Shown here in pieces: positions 52,835-62,896 of a stretch of 64,000 nucleotides of DNA. The stretch lies in assembly GCA_003491285.1 (NCBI GenBank), contig CP022705.1, positions 248,001 through 312,000 of the forward strand. Reading direction: 5' to 3'. Source of the stretch: Methanobacterium sp. BRmetb2 (GTDB taxonomy: Archaea; Methanobacteriota; Methanobacteria; Methanobacteriales; Methanobacteriaceae). The position numbers were made by a program, and so were the translations under genes. Numbering within the stretch: the first letter of the stretch is position 1; each line of letters starts with the position of its first letter. The notes beneath the pieces are model-generated. The model was not told the origin of the DNA. It made no database searches and saw only the letters and a list, made by a program, of their open reading frames with translations.

Positions 52835-53995
52835 TTAATCATATAAAACTTTTTCACATTCAGTAACATTATTAATTATTTTTGTAAGATTAGAAAATGT
52901 TTCAGTCCAAGCATTTCTGATATAATCATCATTTACTCTTTCTGCATCTTTAGAAGCAAGATCTATCCTTATAGTGGGAGAACAGCCAGGCATTCCTAAT
53001 GCTGCGATTGTAACTATTTTAAAATCTCTTAAAAGAAGCATGGCAAAGATACAAGCCACGTCCTGGTGGGATAAATCTGTTTTAATATTTCTAATACGCA
53101 ATTCATCCATTAGACCATTAGCAGTCAGCATAATACCTGTAGGTGTTTCTTTTATATTGCTGAATTCTTGGTTTAAAGATTGGAAGATATCTTTTTTCTT
53201 TTCAAATCCCTGAAGCATTTTTTCTGGAGTGAAATCTTCCAAAGCACGCATCATCCCTGCTATAATTGGAGGTTGTGCTTCTAATCCGAATTCATAGGCT
53301 TTTGATTTTATTTTTTGGATATAATCCTTTTTACCAGCCATAATACCTCCACGGGGGCCGTTCATCAATTTATATGTACTGGTAATTACAATATCTGCAC
53401 CCATATCCAATGCCCGGGGCTGATTATATATTATCGTTCTCAGTCGTGCACCAGATGCATCATCAACAAAGACGGGAATATCTTTTGATTTGGCTATTTC
53501 AACTACTTTAATGAAGTCTTCTTTCTCAATTATATCATGATCCATGGTTGAACCAGTGAGCATTACTAGAGATGTTTTATCGGAAATAGTAAATTCGTCA
53601 ATGTTATCAAATTCTTTATAAGTTCCTCCCACCAACTTTATGCTTCTGGGAGTGGCCGGATGTGATGGAGACCTCTGAAGATAGTGTACTACTTCATCTC
53701 CTTTATTTACTAGGGCAAGAATAGTTGCCAGTATACCTGCAGTGGTCCGATTAAATGCTAATATTTTTTCTCCACCAAGGTGTATTTTTCCTAATTCTTC
53801 TAGTCTTTCCTTAAATATGGCTGGCCCTACATAAGTCTCCAGAATTTCCATATCTTCTTTTTTTATTGGAAATCCTCCGCCGAGTCCTGTCAAATCATAA
53901 AGACTTGATCTTCCATTTTTAGAAATTTCTGATCTTATTATTTTAAGACCAGCCTCTCTTTTTCTTACCTCATCTTCAGAAGATAAAAGAAGCAT
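52835..53995 (-). CDS. SelA-like PLP-dependent protein (UPF0425, MJ0158 family)
   Basis: The 386-residue fold type I PLP enzyme has 'LGGEKILAFNRTTAGILATIL', 'IPVFVDDASGARLRTI' with the PLP Asp, and 'IVITSTYKLMNGPRGGIMAG' with the Schiff-base Lys. It matches the archaeal MJ0158 family, related to bacterial selenocysteine synthase SelA but lacking that activity in M. jannaschii. Function unknown. ATG at 53995 lies behind GGAGGAGAG; an ATG ten codons upstream is rejected. It sits inside the pseudomurein gene group. Confidence 0.85.
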   Translation of the reverse strand: MLLLSSEDEVRKREAGLKIIRSEISKNGRSSLYDLTGLGGGFPIKKEDMEILETYVGPAIFKERLEELGKIHLGGEKILAFNRTTAGILATILALVNKGDEVVHYLQRSPSHPATPRSIKLVGGTYKEFDNIDEFTISDKTSLVMLTGSTMDHDIIEKEDFIKVVEIAKSKDIPVFVDDASGARLRTIIYNQPRALDMGADIVITSTYKLMNGPRGGIMAGKKDYIQKIKSKAYEFGLEAQPPIIAGMMRALEDFTPEKMLQGFEKKKDIFQSLNQEFSNIKETPTGIMLTANGLMDELRIRNIKTDLSHQDVACIFAMLLLRDFKIVTIAALGMPGCSPTIRIDLASKDAERVNDDYIRNAWTETFSNLTKIINNVTECEKVLYD

Positions 53996-54578
53996 TTTTT
54001 CTCTCCTCCGTATAATACTCCTCATTATTTTTTGGTTTGAATAAAATAGAATTCATATTATCAAAAAAGTAAGTCTTTAAATATGGATTATCTTTTTTAT
54101 AAGTATTATTAATAATCTTCCTTTTTAATTTTGAGTTTAAGCCTATTTTTTTCATTTTATTTATCCTTAAATATTTTTTTCAACGTAATAAAATCCTGTT
54201 ATACTCTTTAAACGGTTAATGATATCAATTCCTATGAATTATGATTACTATTAATTCTGTAAAGCTAAATTTAATGAGTTACAATATATTGTACTCTTAT
54301 TGTATAATAATGCATACTCAAAAAAATAAAGAAGCTTACTTATTATCTAGTTAGATCTTGATTAATATTCTTAGAAATCATAAAAACATATAATATCAGC
54401 AAATTTATGTTAGCTTCTTTTATTTATTTATGTGATTTTGAATTCTTTTCTCTTCATGTATTTAATATTCTATTATTTTAATGTTTGTGCACTAGGTTAA
54501 ATAAGATTTTAACTATAATCAATGTTTTAAATATTAATTACCATGAAAGTATTATGAGACATAAATTATAATCAATAT
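53996..54578. other. AT-rich spacer in the pseudomurein cluster
   Basis: This 583-bp spacer splits the cluster into two runs of genes. It has no credible ORF; a short inverted pair around ACAATATATTGT near 54282 is the only small dyad I noticed. The promoter of the SelA-like gene must lie in it. Confidence 0.4.
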
Positions 54579-56018
54579 TCATAAATCTAAATTTTTGAAA
54601 ACATCTTTAACTACTTTTTGTGCTGGATCCATACCCTGTGCACCAATTAACAATATGATATCATCTCTTTTAGCAGATAAAATGGCATATTTAATTGCAT
54701 CATATAGTTTATCCTTAAATACAAAATCTATATTCTCATTTCTCAATATTTTAAGGTATACATCCTTTTCATCTGCAGTTACCAGATTAGCACTGTCAAC
54801 TACATCAACACTACTGGTAATGATTAAATTGTAATCAGAATCACTTAATCCTTTACTTTTTAATCCTTCAACCAGAGCATCTGCATTGAATTTATTAATC
54901 TCCCATCCTCTAGAACCTCTTATGGCAGATACGATTATAATATTAGCATTAGGTAAGGATGTTATGTTTTTTATGGTGGCTATGATTCCTTCTGGATTAT
55001 GAGCAAAATCATCAATTATCAAAGGTTTTTGGTTGAGGATTGAAAATCTCCGGTCAAGAGCTTGATAAGAAGCTACTCCTTTTCTGATAATCTCATCATC
55101 AACACCTAATGCAACTGCTGCTCCAACAGCAGCCATGATGTTATAAATAAAATGCTCACTTTTAAATGGTAAAATCTTTTCTTCAATTAATAATTTATCC
55201 TTATAATAAATGCCGTCTTTTTTAGATGATATTTCCCCTTCCCCAAAGAAGATGTAATTATTACTTGGTTTTAATAAATCTTTCATTTTATAAACCAATG
55301 GATCAAGCGAATTAAGTACGGCACAGCCATTTTCTAGCGCTTTAACTGAACCAGCAGTTTCAGTAAACATTTCATGGATAGAATTTACTAGATTTACATG
55401 ATCCAATGCGATATTTGTTACAACCACCACATCTGGATTTATAGCCTGGGTCATTATATAAGGATGATTTTCCATCAAACGATCCGGTAATCCTTGAACC
55501 TCTGAAACTTCAATTATTAAATATTCAATGTCTTGATTATATTCTGCAATTTGTTTAGATACCATTGGATCAATTAGGGTGTTGAATTCTGATTGGGCAT
55601 CAGTATTACAATATGTAGAATACCCCGCTTCGTTTAATATATTATAAAGTAAATGAGCCGTTGTAGATTTTCCATTGGTACCGGTTACAACCACTTTCTT
55701 AGAATCCTTGGCAAAAGTGTCAATAGCCCATTTAAGGGCAAATGCATTGGCAATTTCAATCCGTTCAACAGTTATTAAAGAGATACCAATATCTTCAGCA
55801 GCTTTTATTGCAGATCCACGGGCGTCTTCAGTTATAACACAAGAAACTTCCTTTTCAGCAGCAATTCTAATACCGTTTTCATCTATCCAGTAACGTATAA
55901 CTGCGTCTCCGGGAGATGCACTATTTAAAAAATTAAATGTGCCGCTTATTTTATTGTCGGGACCAACTAAATCTCCATTGATCTTATCTGCTACAAAGGA
56001 TGTTTTTATTTCTGTCAT
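54579..56018 (-). CDS. Mur ligase family enzyme (pseudomurein type)
   Basis: The 479-residue enzyme has an N-terminal domain, the P-loop 'VVTGTNGKSTTAHLLYNIL' (about 111-129), 'VVTNIALDHVNLVNSIHEMF' and the C-terminal 'IIDDFAHNPEGIIATIKNI'. The Lys and Thr of the P-loop and the D-x-x-H-N-P motif are intact. It starts 10 bp after the MraY-like gene, consistent with one operon. Which amino acid it adds cannot be decided from sequence; pseudomurein peptides contain Glu, Lys and Ala. Confidence 0.88.
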   Translation of the reverse strand: MTEIKTSFVADKINGDLVGPDNKISGTFNFLNSASPGDAVIRYWIDENGIRIAAEKEVSCVITEDARGSAIKAAEDIGISLITVERIEIANAFALKWAIDTFAKDSKKVVVTGTNGKSTTAHLLYNILNEAGYSTYCNTDAQSEFNTLIDPMVSKQIAEYNQDIEYLIIEVSEVQGLPDRLMENHPYIMTQAINPDVVVVTNIALDHVNLVNSIHEMFTETAGSVKALENGCAVLNSLDPLVYKMKDLLKPSNNYIFFGEGEISSKKDGIYYKDKLLIEEKILPFKSEHFIYNIMAAVGAAVALGVDDEIIRKGVASYQALDRRFSILNQKPLIIDDFAHNPEGIIATIKNITSLPNANIIIVSAIRGSRGWEINKFNADALVEGLKSKGLSDSDYNLIITSSVDVVDSANLVTADEKDVYLKILRNENIDFVFKDKLYDAIKYAILSAKRDDIILLIGAQGMDPAQKVVKDVFKNLDL

Positions 56019-56028
56019 TTTAATTCAC

Positions 56029-57102
56029 TTAGAAAAATCCGTAAAAATAGATCAATGTTATACATATAATCAAAGTAGAAATCCAGTAGATGGCTGTAAT
56101 TTTCTTCTCAGAAAAGCCTTTGTAATGTAAGGTATGATGTAAAGGCTCAACTGGTAATTTTATAATCTTTGATCGATGTAAAAGACTTATTATTACCGAT
56201 ATTATTGGTACCGCCAAAGCAATGACTGCAAAATATACTATATCTCCTAAAATAGCTGCAGTGGCATAACCTGCCCCTAAAGCAAAAGAACCTGTGTCCC
56301 CCATAAATATGGTTGCAGGATACTTATTGAAAACCAAAAATCCACAGCATATTCCAGATATAGCTATAAAAGGAACTGCAAAAGCAATATTTCCATTTAA
56401 TAGTAATATAAATCCACATGCAGCAGATGCTATGGCCATTATTCCCGCAGCAAGACCATCCATACCATCAATAAGGTTAATAGCATTTATTGCACCTATT
56501 ATACCAAATATTACCAGCGGAATTACAAATATTCCCCAGTTAACCCCACCAATAGTGTAACTAACTGTTCCAGTTACTATTAGAAATAGTGCAATTAAAA
56601 ACTGGGCAAAGATTTTCTCTCTTTCTTCTACCTCATTTTTTATAGGAGCTTTTCCAATAATTTCCACTTTTTTCTCAGCTAAGAATTTTTTAAGTTCTTC
56701 TTTTGCCTTCTCAGTAGCAACTCGTGCTTCTTCACCAGTTTTTAAAGTCAATTTTCCAATTTTTATAGGGGCCTTGTAGATATTTCGGATTATATCCTGA
56801 ACCTCTTTGGTTTTAAGTCCAATCAAATCATCCATCATGCCTATAATACCTGCAGTTAACATCATCATGCACGTTATTATAAGGTTTTTATTTCCGAAAT
56901 AGATACATGAAATTATGAGCATGCTCAATAATATGGCCATTCCACCCATGGTAGGTGTACCTGTTTTGTGCTGATGCTCAGTTACAATAGGACTGTCTGT
57001 GATTCCTGCATTTTTCAGTACCTTTCTTACAAAAACTGTGAAAAATGTTGAAGCTAAAAATGTTAAAATAAATATGTAAATACCAGTATAGTAAACATTC
57101 AA
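56029..57102 (-). CDS. MraY-like phospho-sugar transferase (pseudomurein)
   Basis: The 357-residue polytopic protein is a glycosyltransferase-4 family member. Catalytic motifs are 'MMDDLIGLK' (Asp91-Asp92), 'NLIDGMDGLAAG' (209-220), 'FMGDTGSFALGAG' (Asp near 269) and 'PLHHTLHYKGF' (320-330), the last matching the bacterial MraY HHH motif with the third His changed to Thr. It moves a phospho-disaccharide or glycopeptide to undecaprenyl phosphate. A charged insert of about 65 residues (98-165) lies in a cytosolic loop absent from bacterial MraY. Start is TTG behind AGGTGAT. Confidence 0.88.
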   Translation of the reverse strand: MNVYYTGIYIFILTFLASTFFTVFVRKVLKNAGITDSPIVTEHQHKTGTPTMGGMAILLSMLIISCIYFGNKNLIITCMMMLTAGIIGMMDDLIGLKTKEVQDIIRNIYKAPIKIGKLTLKTGEEARVATEKAKEELKKFLAEKKVEIIGKAPIKNEVEEREKIFAQFLIALFLIVTGTVSYTIGGVNWGIFVIPLVIFGIIGAINAINLIDGMDGLAAGIMAIASAACGFILLLNGNIAFAVPFIAISGICCGFLVFNKYPATIFMGDTGSFALGAGYATAAILGDIVYFAVIALAVPIISVIISLLHRSKIIKLPVEPLHHTLHYKGFSEKKITAIYWISTLIICITLIYFYGFF

Positions 57103-57112
57103 TCTATCACCT

Positions 57113-58276
57113 TTAACAATTATTCAGAGCTAATTCCTTATTAATTTTAAAATTCATCCCCATTTTTTTCATGGTTTCAAGTGCTTTTTTGGCATTTTCA
57201 TCTCTTATAGTTATTCTCTTAAATGCAGGAGGACCATGCAAAATCCATGAATTGCCACTTGAAAAATCTTTTTTCATAATTAAATCTTCAGATAAACTAT
57301 CCAATTTCTCATGATTTTTAACAGGTATTTCCATTGCATAATAACTCTTCATTCTAGCCTGGATATCATTGACCTTCCATTCTCCTAATGCCATGTCCAC
57401 TAATTCATGCATGGGATTGATATCACAACAGGCAGTGGTTATATAACGGGTCCCGCTAGGTCTTGTGTTCATCTCTAAAACATAAATATTTTTAGTTTTC
57501 GGATCAAATATCAGATCCACATCAGTATTACCCTCAGCACCTAAAAGATTGGTAATTTTTAGTGCCATATCTCTGATATAATCATTATCCATACCTTCAA
57601 TTGAGGTAGGGGCTGTTTTAATTTTATCCAGAGGATGTAAACCTTCAATCGTTGTTTTTCCCTTATTAACTGGGGTTAATGGTATGCTTTGATTATTCCA
57701 TCTTAGTACTTCTACTGAAATTTCAATGCCTTTAATAAATTCTTCAGCAATAACTGTGTTGGAATTCTGGAAGTACTGTGAAAATTCTGATTCAGATTGA
57801 ACAATTTTTAATCCACTACCACCCTGCCCTTCAAAAGGTTTTAAAACAACAGGTAGATTAATATTTTTATTATCATCATTAAGATCTTCACAGGATATTT
57901 TTTGATAGAGGGGAGTTCGTATATTATTCTCAAGAAGAAATTTTTTGGTTTCAAGTTTATTTACTGAAGTTTTTGCAGCATTTACTGGTGATGCCACCAC
58001 CGGCAAACCGTAATTTTTTTCCAAATGTTCCTTCATTTCTGCTAGCTCAACTAATGGTCTATCCACACCAATGAGAGGAACTACTGCATCAACATCTTCT
58101 TTTATTGCAATTTCTGCTGGTTCTGTCATACCTCTTGATACTGAGTAGAAAACATCTGCAAGTTCTATGTTGGGTGCAGAAGAATTAGATTCAGTTAAAA
58201 TGCTGGTAATACCTTTTTTTGTTGTGTAAGATGCCACATCATCAAATAGTCTGGCCCCAATAAATAACAATTTCAT
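57113..58276 (-). CDS. ATP-grasp ligase (CarB-like) of the pseudomurein cluster
   Basis: The 387-residue protein has an N-terminal pre-ATP-grasp domain, an ATP-grasp core with 'LPVVLKPFEGQGGSGLKIV' and 'IAEEFIKGIEISVEVLRW', the metal-binding 'YVLEMNTRPSGTRYITTACC', and a small C-terminal domain. It forms an amide or carboxyl-amine bond with ATP. A CarB-like ATP-grasp gene is a known fixed part of pseudomurein clusters; its substrate is not established. It ends 10 bp before the MraY-like gene. Confidence 0.87.
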   Translation of the reverse strand: MKLLFIGARLFDDVASYTTKKGITSILTESNSSAPNIELADVFYSVSRGMTEPAEIAIKEDVDAVVPLIGVDRPLVELAEMKEHLEKNYGLPVVASPVNAAKTSVNKLETKKFLLENNIRTPLYQKISCEDLNDDNKNINLPVVLKPFEGQGGSGLKIVQSESEFSQYFQNSNTVIAEEFIKGIEISVEVLRWNNQSIPLTPVNKGKTTIEGLHPLDKIKTAPTSIEGMDNDYIRDMALKITNLLGAEGNTDVDLIFDPKTKNIYVLEMNTRPSGTRYITTACCDINPMHELVDMALGEWKVNDIQARMKSYYAMEIPVKNHEKLDSLSEDLIMKKDFSSGNSWILHGPPAFKRITIRDENAKKALETMKKMGMNFKINKELALNNC

Positions 58277-58453
58277 TTTAGATCACTAGTGCAAATTAAA
58301 GTTATAATATGAGATTATTATTTCTTTAAATATAAATAAACTACTAAAATCGTGATATTAATAATGTAATATTAAAGAAATCTCTATTAATTAAAGTAAA
58401 ATATTAAAAAATCAAATTGAAAGGAATAAATCCTTCCAATAACATTCATTTTT

Positions 58454-60349
58454 TTAGTGGGTTGTGGGATTTTGTAAAATGCCTTTAGGGACAATTTCCC
58501 CGATTTTTTGCATCTTTTCTAAAAGTCCTTTTTTACCTTTACCAATAAGAGCATGTTTTAAGACATCACTAAGTGTTTCCACTGGTATTATTTCAATTTT
58601 TTCTTCATATCTCTTTTCAATCAGAACATCATGAATGTTTGATTTTGGTATAAGAACTTTTGTGATCCCTGCCTCGGCAGCAGCTTCGATTTTACCGGTT
58701 ACTCCACCTACAGGGAGAACATCACCACGTATACTCAATGAACCAGTTAGTGCAACTGATTGATCAATAGGTATTTCTTCCAAGGCAGATACTACTGCAG
58801 TAGCCACAGAAACACTGGCACTGTCTCCTTCTACTCCTTCATATGCTTGTAGGAATTGTATATGGATATCGTAATTTGAAATATCGGTTCCAGTATGTTT
58901 TTTTATTAGGGCACTGACGTTTTGAACAGCTTCCTTGGCAATTTCTCCTAATTTACCCGTGGCTATTATTCTTCCCTCTTCTTTACTTTGAGCTGGAGCA
59001 GCTTCAGCAACTATTGGAAGTATAATACCACTTCTATCTCCAATTATGGCCAATCCATTGACACGCCCTATCTCTGTTCCTTCTGATTTGAATACCCTAT
59101 ATTTCTTTTTTTGTACAATGTAACGATCTGCAATCTGTTGTTCAAGGGTCCTTGCAAGTTTTTTAGCGTTGAGAACATGTTTTAACTCGACAAACTCTGT
59201 GCCCTCTCCTTTTGCAATGTCACCTGCAGCCCGGACCAAACCACCTAAATCTCTTAAACATAGAGTTAGTGAATCTTTTTTACCTGCTCTTCGTTGAGCT
59301 TCTCTGATGATTTCTTTTACAGCTTCTTTATTGAAGTGTGGTATTCTACCATCTTTAACTACTTCTTGAGCAACGAACTGCACCAGTTTCTGCCGATTTT
59401 CAGGAGTGTCTTTCATACTGTCTTTCATAAATACTTCATAACCATAACCCCGTATTCTTGACCTAAGAGCTATGTGCATTCCTTCTAAGACTTGTATATT
59501 TCCTGATGCAACCAGGACAAAGTCACAGGGCACAACTTGTGAACGAACCATAGCTCCACTGCTTGTTTCACTCTGTCCAGTGATTGAGTATTTCTTCTCT
59601 TGCATGGCAGTAAGTAGTTCCTGCTGGGTTCTCATCTTCATTGTACCAATTTCGTCAATGTAAAGAACTCCGTTGTGTGCACGGTGAATCATTCCTGCTT
59701 CAACACGCTCATGAGCAGGAGTTCCCAGACCTCCAGATTGGTACGGATCATGTCTAACATCACCTAGAAGAGCTCCGGCATGTGCACCAGTAGCATCAAC
59801 AAAAGGAGCTATTTTATTTTTTTCATTAGATACCAAAAGTTTAGGTATCATAACAGATGTTTTAGGTCTCATTTGTTGAAGAGCTAAAAATACAATACCT
59901 GCTGCAATTATAGCTGCGAGATACTGTTTCAAAATGAATCCGATGACCAGTATAAGGGAAATAATGATCATCATAAACATGTTTTTCTTGTCATCCTGAG
60001 CTTTTGCCTTGGTTTTATGATTCAACACTATGGCCTTTCCTTCTCCAGCTGGAACAGCACCAATTAACGGATTGTTAGAATCTTCCATGTTTGGATAGAC
60101 TAATATGTCTTGCAATTGTTCAGGAGGTAACAATTCTGCCATAGCCATAGCTAGCATTGATTTACCAATACCGGGTTCACCAATTAACAGAACATTCCTT
60201 CTCTGCTTAGCAGCCTTTTTTACAGTTTCAACTGCTTCTTTCTGACCAATAATTTGGTCAATAAGCCTATCTGGAACTTTAATATCTTTAGATGTTTCGT
60301 AAGTATTCAAATTTAATGAATTGTTGGAGTTTTTGGTTAAATTTGTCAT
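58454..60349 (-). CDS. lonB: Membrane-bound ATP-dependent protease LonB
   Basis: The 631-residue protein has Walker A 'GEPGIGKS' (57-64), two TM segments inserted in the AAA domain (123-157), Walker B 'GVLYIDEIGTM' (227-237), and the protease domain with the nucleophile in 'EGDSASVSVA' (507-516) and the catalytic Lys in 'GGVTGKIEAA' (about 553). This is the archaeal LonB layout, anchored in the membrane with the catalytic domain inside. GGAGGTC precedes the ATG. A TATA box TTTTTATAACC lies near 60421-60431. Confidence 0.95.
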   Translation of the reverse strand: MTNLTKNSNNSLNLNTYETSKDIKVPDRLIDQIIGQKEAVETVKKAAKQRRNVLLIGEPGIGKSMLAMAMAELLPPEQLQDILVYPNMEDSNNPLIGAVPAGEGKAIVLNHKTKAKAQDDKKNMFMMIIISLILVIGFILKQYLAAIIAAGIVFLALQQMRPKTSVMIPKLLVSNEKNKIAPFVDATGAHAGALLGDVRHDPYQSGGLGTPAHERVEAGMIHRAHNGVLYIDEIGTMKMRTQQELLTAMQEKKYSITGQSETSSGAMVRSQVVPCDFVLVASGNIQVLEGMHIALRSRIRGYGYEVFMKDSMKDTPENRQKLVQFVAQEVVKDGRIPHFNKEAVKEIIREAQRRAGKKDSLTLCLRDLGGLVRAAGDIAKGEGTEFVELKHVLNAKKLARTLEQQIADRYIVQKKKYRVFKSEGTEIGRVNGLAIIGDRSGIILPIVAEAAPAQSKEEGRIIATGKLGEIAKEAVQNVSALIKKHTGTDISNYDIHIQFLQAYEGVEGDSASVSVATAVVSALEEIPIDQSVALTGSLSIRGDVLPVGGVTGKIEAAAEAGITKVLIPKSNIHDVLIEKRYEEKIEIIPVETLSDVLKHALIGKGKKGLLEKMQKIGEIVPKGILQNPTTH

Positions 60350-60737
60350 TTTTTATGAAGACCTCCAAAAGTGGATTGATTTTCTGTTTCAACAACTTTA
60401 ACTTTTTTTAAATCAAATTAGGTTATAAAAACAATTTTCATAGTACTTATTAATTTATAACTATGCATATTCTGTTGATAGACATAGTATATATAAATAT
60501 CTATTAAAGTTACAAAAGGTAAAATAATTATCCAAATAAAATGTATTATATTATAGTTGAAAAATTAGCTATTTATATTTTGTCATCAATCATTAATTAT
60601 CTGTCATCATCTACTATCATTCAATAATAATTAACAAAAAAATTAAATTCTACCAATTAATATAAAAGAATATAAAATAATTCCAAGATAGTTAAAAAGA
60701 ATTTTTCAATGACTTATAATTTATCGGAGGCCATACA
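60350..60737. other. Divergent promoter region between lonB and cobQ
   Basis: This 388-bp spacer holds a minus-strand TATA box near 60425 for lonB and two plus-strand TATA-like boxes near 60490 (TATATATAAATA) and 60660 (TTAATATAAAAG) for cobQ. ACTATG (60460-60465) and CATAGT (60483-60488) form a weak dyad beside the first. I see no riboswitch. Confidence 0.45.
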
Positions 60738-62264
60738 GTGGGTTTAAACAAAAAAACAACATGTATAATGGTACAGGGAACATCTTCTAATGCAGGTAAA
60801 AGTGTGGTTGTAGCGGCTCTCTGCAGAATTTTTTCCAAAAGGGGATATGCTGTAACCCCTTTTAAATCACAAAATATGTCACTTAACTCTTTTACTACTA
60901 AAGAAAATGCAGAAATTGCAATGGCCCAGGTTTTACAGGCGGAAGCAGCAGGAGTAGATCCATCATATAACATGAATCCTATCCTTCTAAAACCAAAAGA
61001 AGATTTTATCTCACAAGTAATTGTACATGGAAAACCTGTGAACGATATGAACTTCTACGATTACCAAAATTCTTTTAGAAACAAAGCCATCAAAGCTATC
61101 AAACAATCATTAGACAAATTAAAAGAGGAATACGATATAATAGTTATGGAAGGAGCTGGATCTCCAGCTGAAATAAACATGATGGATCGTGACCTGGCTA
61201 ACATGAAAATCGCGGCGATGGCTGATGCCGACGTTATACTAGTTGCAGATATTGACCGGGGAGGCGTTTTTGCTTCTATTGCTGGAACATTCGCACTTTT
61301 AAATGAAGAAGATAGAAACCGGATCAAAGGTATTATAATCAACAAGTTTCGAGGTAATCTGGATATATTAATACCAGGGATAAAGCAGATTGAAGAGATT
61401 GTAAGAGTCCCTGTACTGGGCGTGGTACCCTATGATGAAAGTCTCAAACTTCCAGAAGAAGATTCAGCATCCCTATCCGAACGGAATTATAAAAAAGGCG
61501 AAAAAGTAACTATAGGAGTTCTAAGACTTCCACGCATTTCCAATTTTACAGATATAGATCCTTTGGAATATGAACCCGACATGGGAATTAAATTGATTGA
61601 AATGGGATCTAATATGGGTAAAATAGATGCCCTCATATTGCCTGGAACCCGTAATACCATTGGAGATCTTATAACACTTAAAAAATATGGATTTGAAGAT
61701 GAAATTAAAGAAATATCTCATGAAATACCTATATTTGGTATATGTGGTGGTTATCAAATATTAGGCGAAAAGATATTTGATGAATCATTAAAAGAATCAA
61801 AATACGGTTCTGTGGAAGGAATTGGAATCCTGGACATTAAAACAAAATTTGAGAAAATGGACAAAATAATAACCCAAAGCAAAGGCGAAATATTAGGAAG
61901 TAGTCTATTTTCAAGTTTAAAAGGAAAACTGGTTAAAGGATATGAGCTTCATGAAGGTATTTCTGTTATAGGTGAAACCAAACCCATGTTCAAAGTAGTT
62001 GAAGGCTGCGGTAATTATCCTAAATCTGGCTTTGATGGTGCAACTTCTGGTTTAACCTCTGGGACATATTTTCATGGAATATTCCACAATTTCCAATTTA
62101 GAAGAGTCTTCACTGACTACTTAAGAATGGAAAATAGTCTTGATCCATTAAAATTCCAATATGACGATTTTGAAGATTTAAAAACATTTTCCATAAATCG
62201 ACTAGCAGAAATAGTTGAAGAAAACATAGATATGAGTGTTATAGACAATTTAATAAAATCTTAA
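60738..62264 (+). CDS. cobQ: Cobyric acid synthase CobQ/CbiP
   Basis: The 508-residue enzyme has an N-terminal ATP-binding domain starting 'MVQGTSSNAGKSVVVAAL' and a C-terminal type I amidotransferase domain with 'IFGICGGYQILGEKIF' (nucleophile Cys) and 'SGTYFHGIFHN' (catalytic His). It amidates four side-chain carboxylates of adenosylcobyrinic a,c-diamide using glutamine and ATP. Start is GTG at 60738 behind GGAGG. Cobamides are needed by the methanogen's methyltransferase Mtr. Confidence 0.95.
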   Translation: MGLNKKTTCIMVQGTSSNAGKSVVVAALCRIFSKRGYAVTPFKSQNMSLNSFTTKENAEIAMAQVLQAEAAGVDPSYNMNPILLKPKEDFISQVIVHGKPVNDMNFYDYQNSFRNKAIKAIKQSLDKLKEEYDIIVMEGAGSPAEINMMDRDLANMKIAAMADADVILVADIDRGGVFASIAGTFALLNEEDRNRIKGIIINKFRGNLDILIPGIKQIEEIVRVPVLGVVPYDESLKLPEEDSASLSERNYKKGEKVTIGVLRLPRISNFTDIDPLEYEPDMGIKLIEMGSNMGKIDALILPGTRNTIGDLITLKKYGFEDEIKEISHEIPIFGICGGYQILGEKIFDESLKESKYGSVEGIGILDIKTKFEKMDKIITQSKGEILGSSLFSSLKGKLVKGYELHEGISVIGETKPMFKVVEGCGNYPKSGFDGATSGLTSGTYFHGIFHNFQFRRVFTDYLRMENSLDPLKFQYDDFEDLKTFSINRLAEIVEENIDMSVIDNLIKS

Positions 62265-62475
62265 ATAAAATTGTACACTATACCTATTTTTAGAATATAA
62301 AAAAATACTCTTTTGTCATGAACCTGTGCAAGGTCTTTATACTTTAAGTTAGGAACACACAAAAGCCAAGAAAAATATCTCTCCATAAATTCTTAAAGAT
62401 GAAAATTCATAATATTAATTAGTAAAAACTATGATCTAAATTCCAAATAAATAGTTGATATATCTTTCAAATTCG

Positions 62476-62492
62476 GTTAAATAAAATTTAAC
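62476..62492. promoter_or_regulatory. Palindrome GTTAAAT-N3-ATTTAAC before the Rieske gene
   Basis: A perfect 7-bp inverted repeat around AAA ends 22 bp before the Rieske ATG, near the expected transcription start. It may be a repressor site. AT-rich palindromes arise by chance more easily, so confidence is low. Confidence 0.35.
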
Positions 62493-62513
62493 GGATAATA
62501 AGGGGGGATTTTA

Positions 62514-62843
62514 ATGGAAAAAGTATGTAATGTTTCGGATGTAACTGAGAATTCTATGAAAGGGTTTTCTGTTAAAGAAGAAAATGTACTTATTGCAAAT
62601 ATCAGTGGAAAATTTTATGCTGTAGACGCTGTCTGTCCACATATGGGTGGTTACCTGCCTATTGGTAAACTTGAAAATAATATTATAACTTGTCCAGTAC
62701 ATGGTTCCCAGTATGATGTTAAAACTGGAAAACTCGTTAAAGACGTTCCTCGTCTATTAAAAATTGTTACTGGCAGTGGCTCACATGATTTAAATAGTTA
62801 CGAAGTTGAAATAAAAGATGAATCAATCTTTATCAAGCTTTAA
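62514..62843 (+). CDS. Small Rieske [2Fe-2S] protein
   Basis: The 109-residue protein has the Rieske ligand pairs C-P-H ('CPHMGGYLPIG', about 43-53) and C-P-V-H ('CPVHGSQYDVKTGKL', about 62-76), the NirD/ferredoxin-type spacing. It is a soluble electron carrier or oxygenase-type ferredoxin; the partner is unknown. A strong AAGGGGGGA stands before the ATG. The T at 62265-62513 contains an inverted pair CTTTTGT/ACAAAAG (62310-62316, 62358-62364) of unknown meaning. Confidence 0.9.
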   Translation: MEKVCNVSDVTENSMKGFSVKEENVLIANISGKFYAVDAVCPHMGGYLPIGKLENNIITCPVHGSQYDVKTGKLVKDVPRLLKIVTGSGSHDLNSYEVEIKDESIFIKL

Positions 62844-62896
62844 AAATATGAACACACAATGTCAATAGTAAAAAAAATTAATTCTTCGTTATTTTT

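Noticed and set aside
60488..60737. Long cobQ leader that might hold a cobalamin riboswitch
   Set aside because: A second TATA-like box near 60660 gives a short leader, and no cobalamin box or conserved stem is visible.
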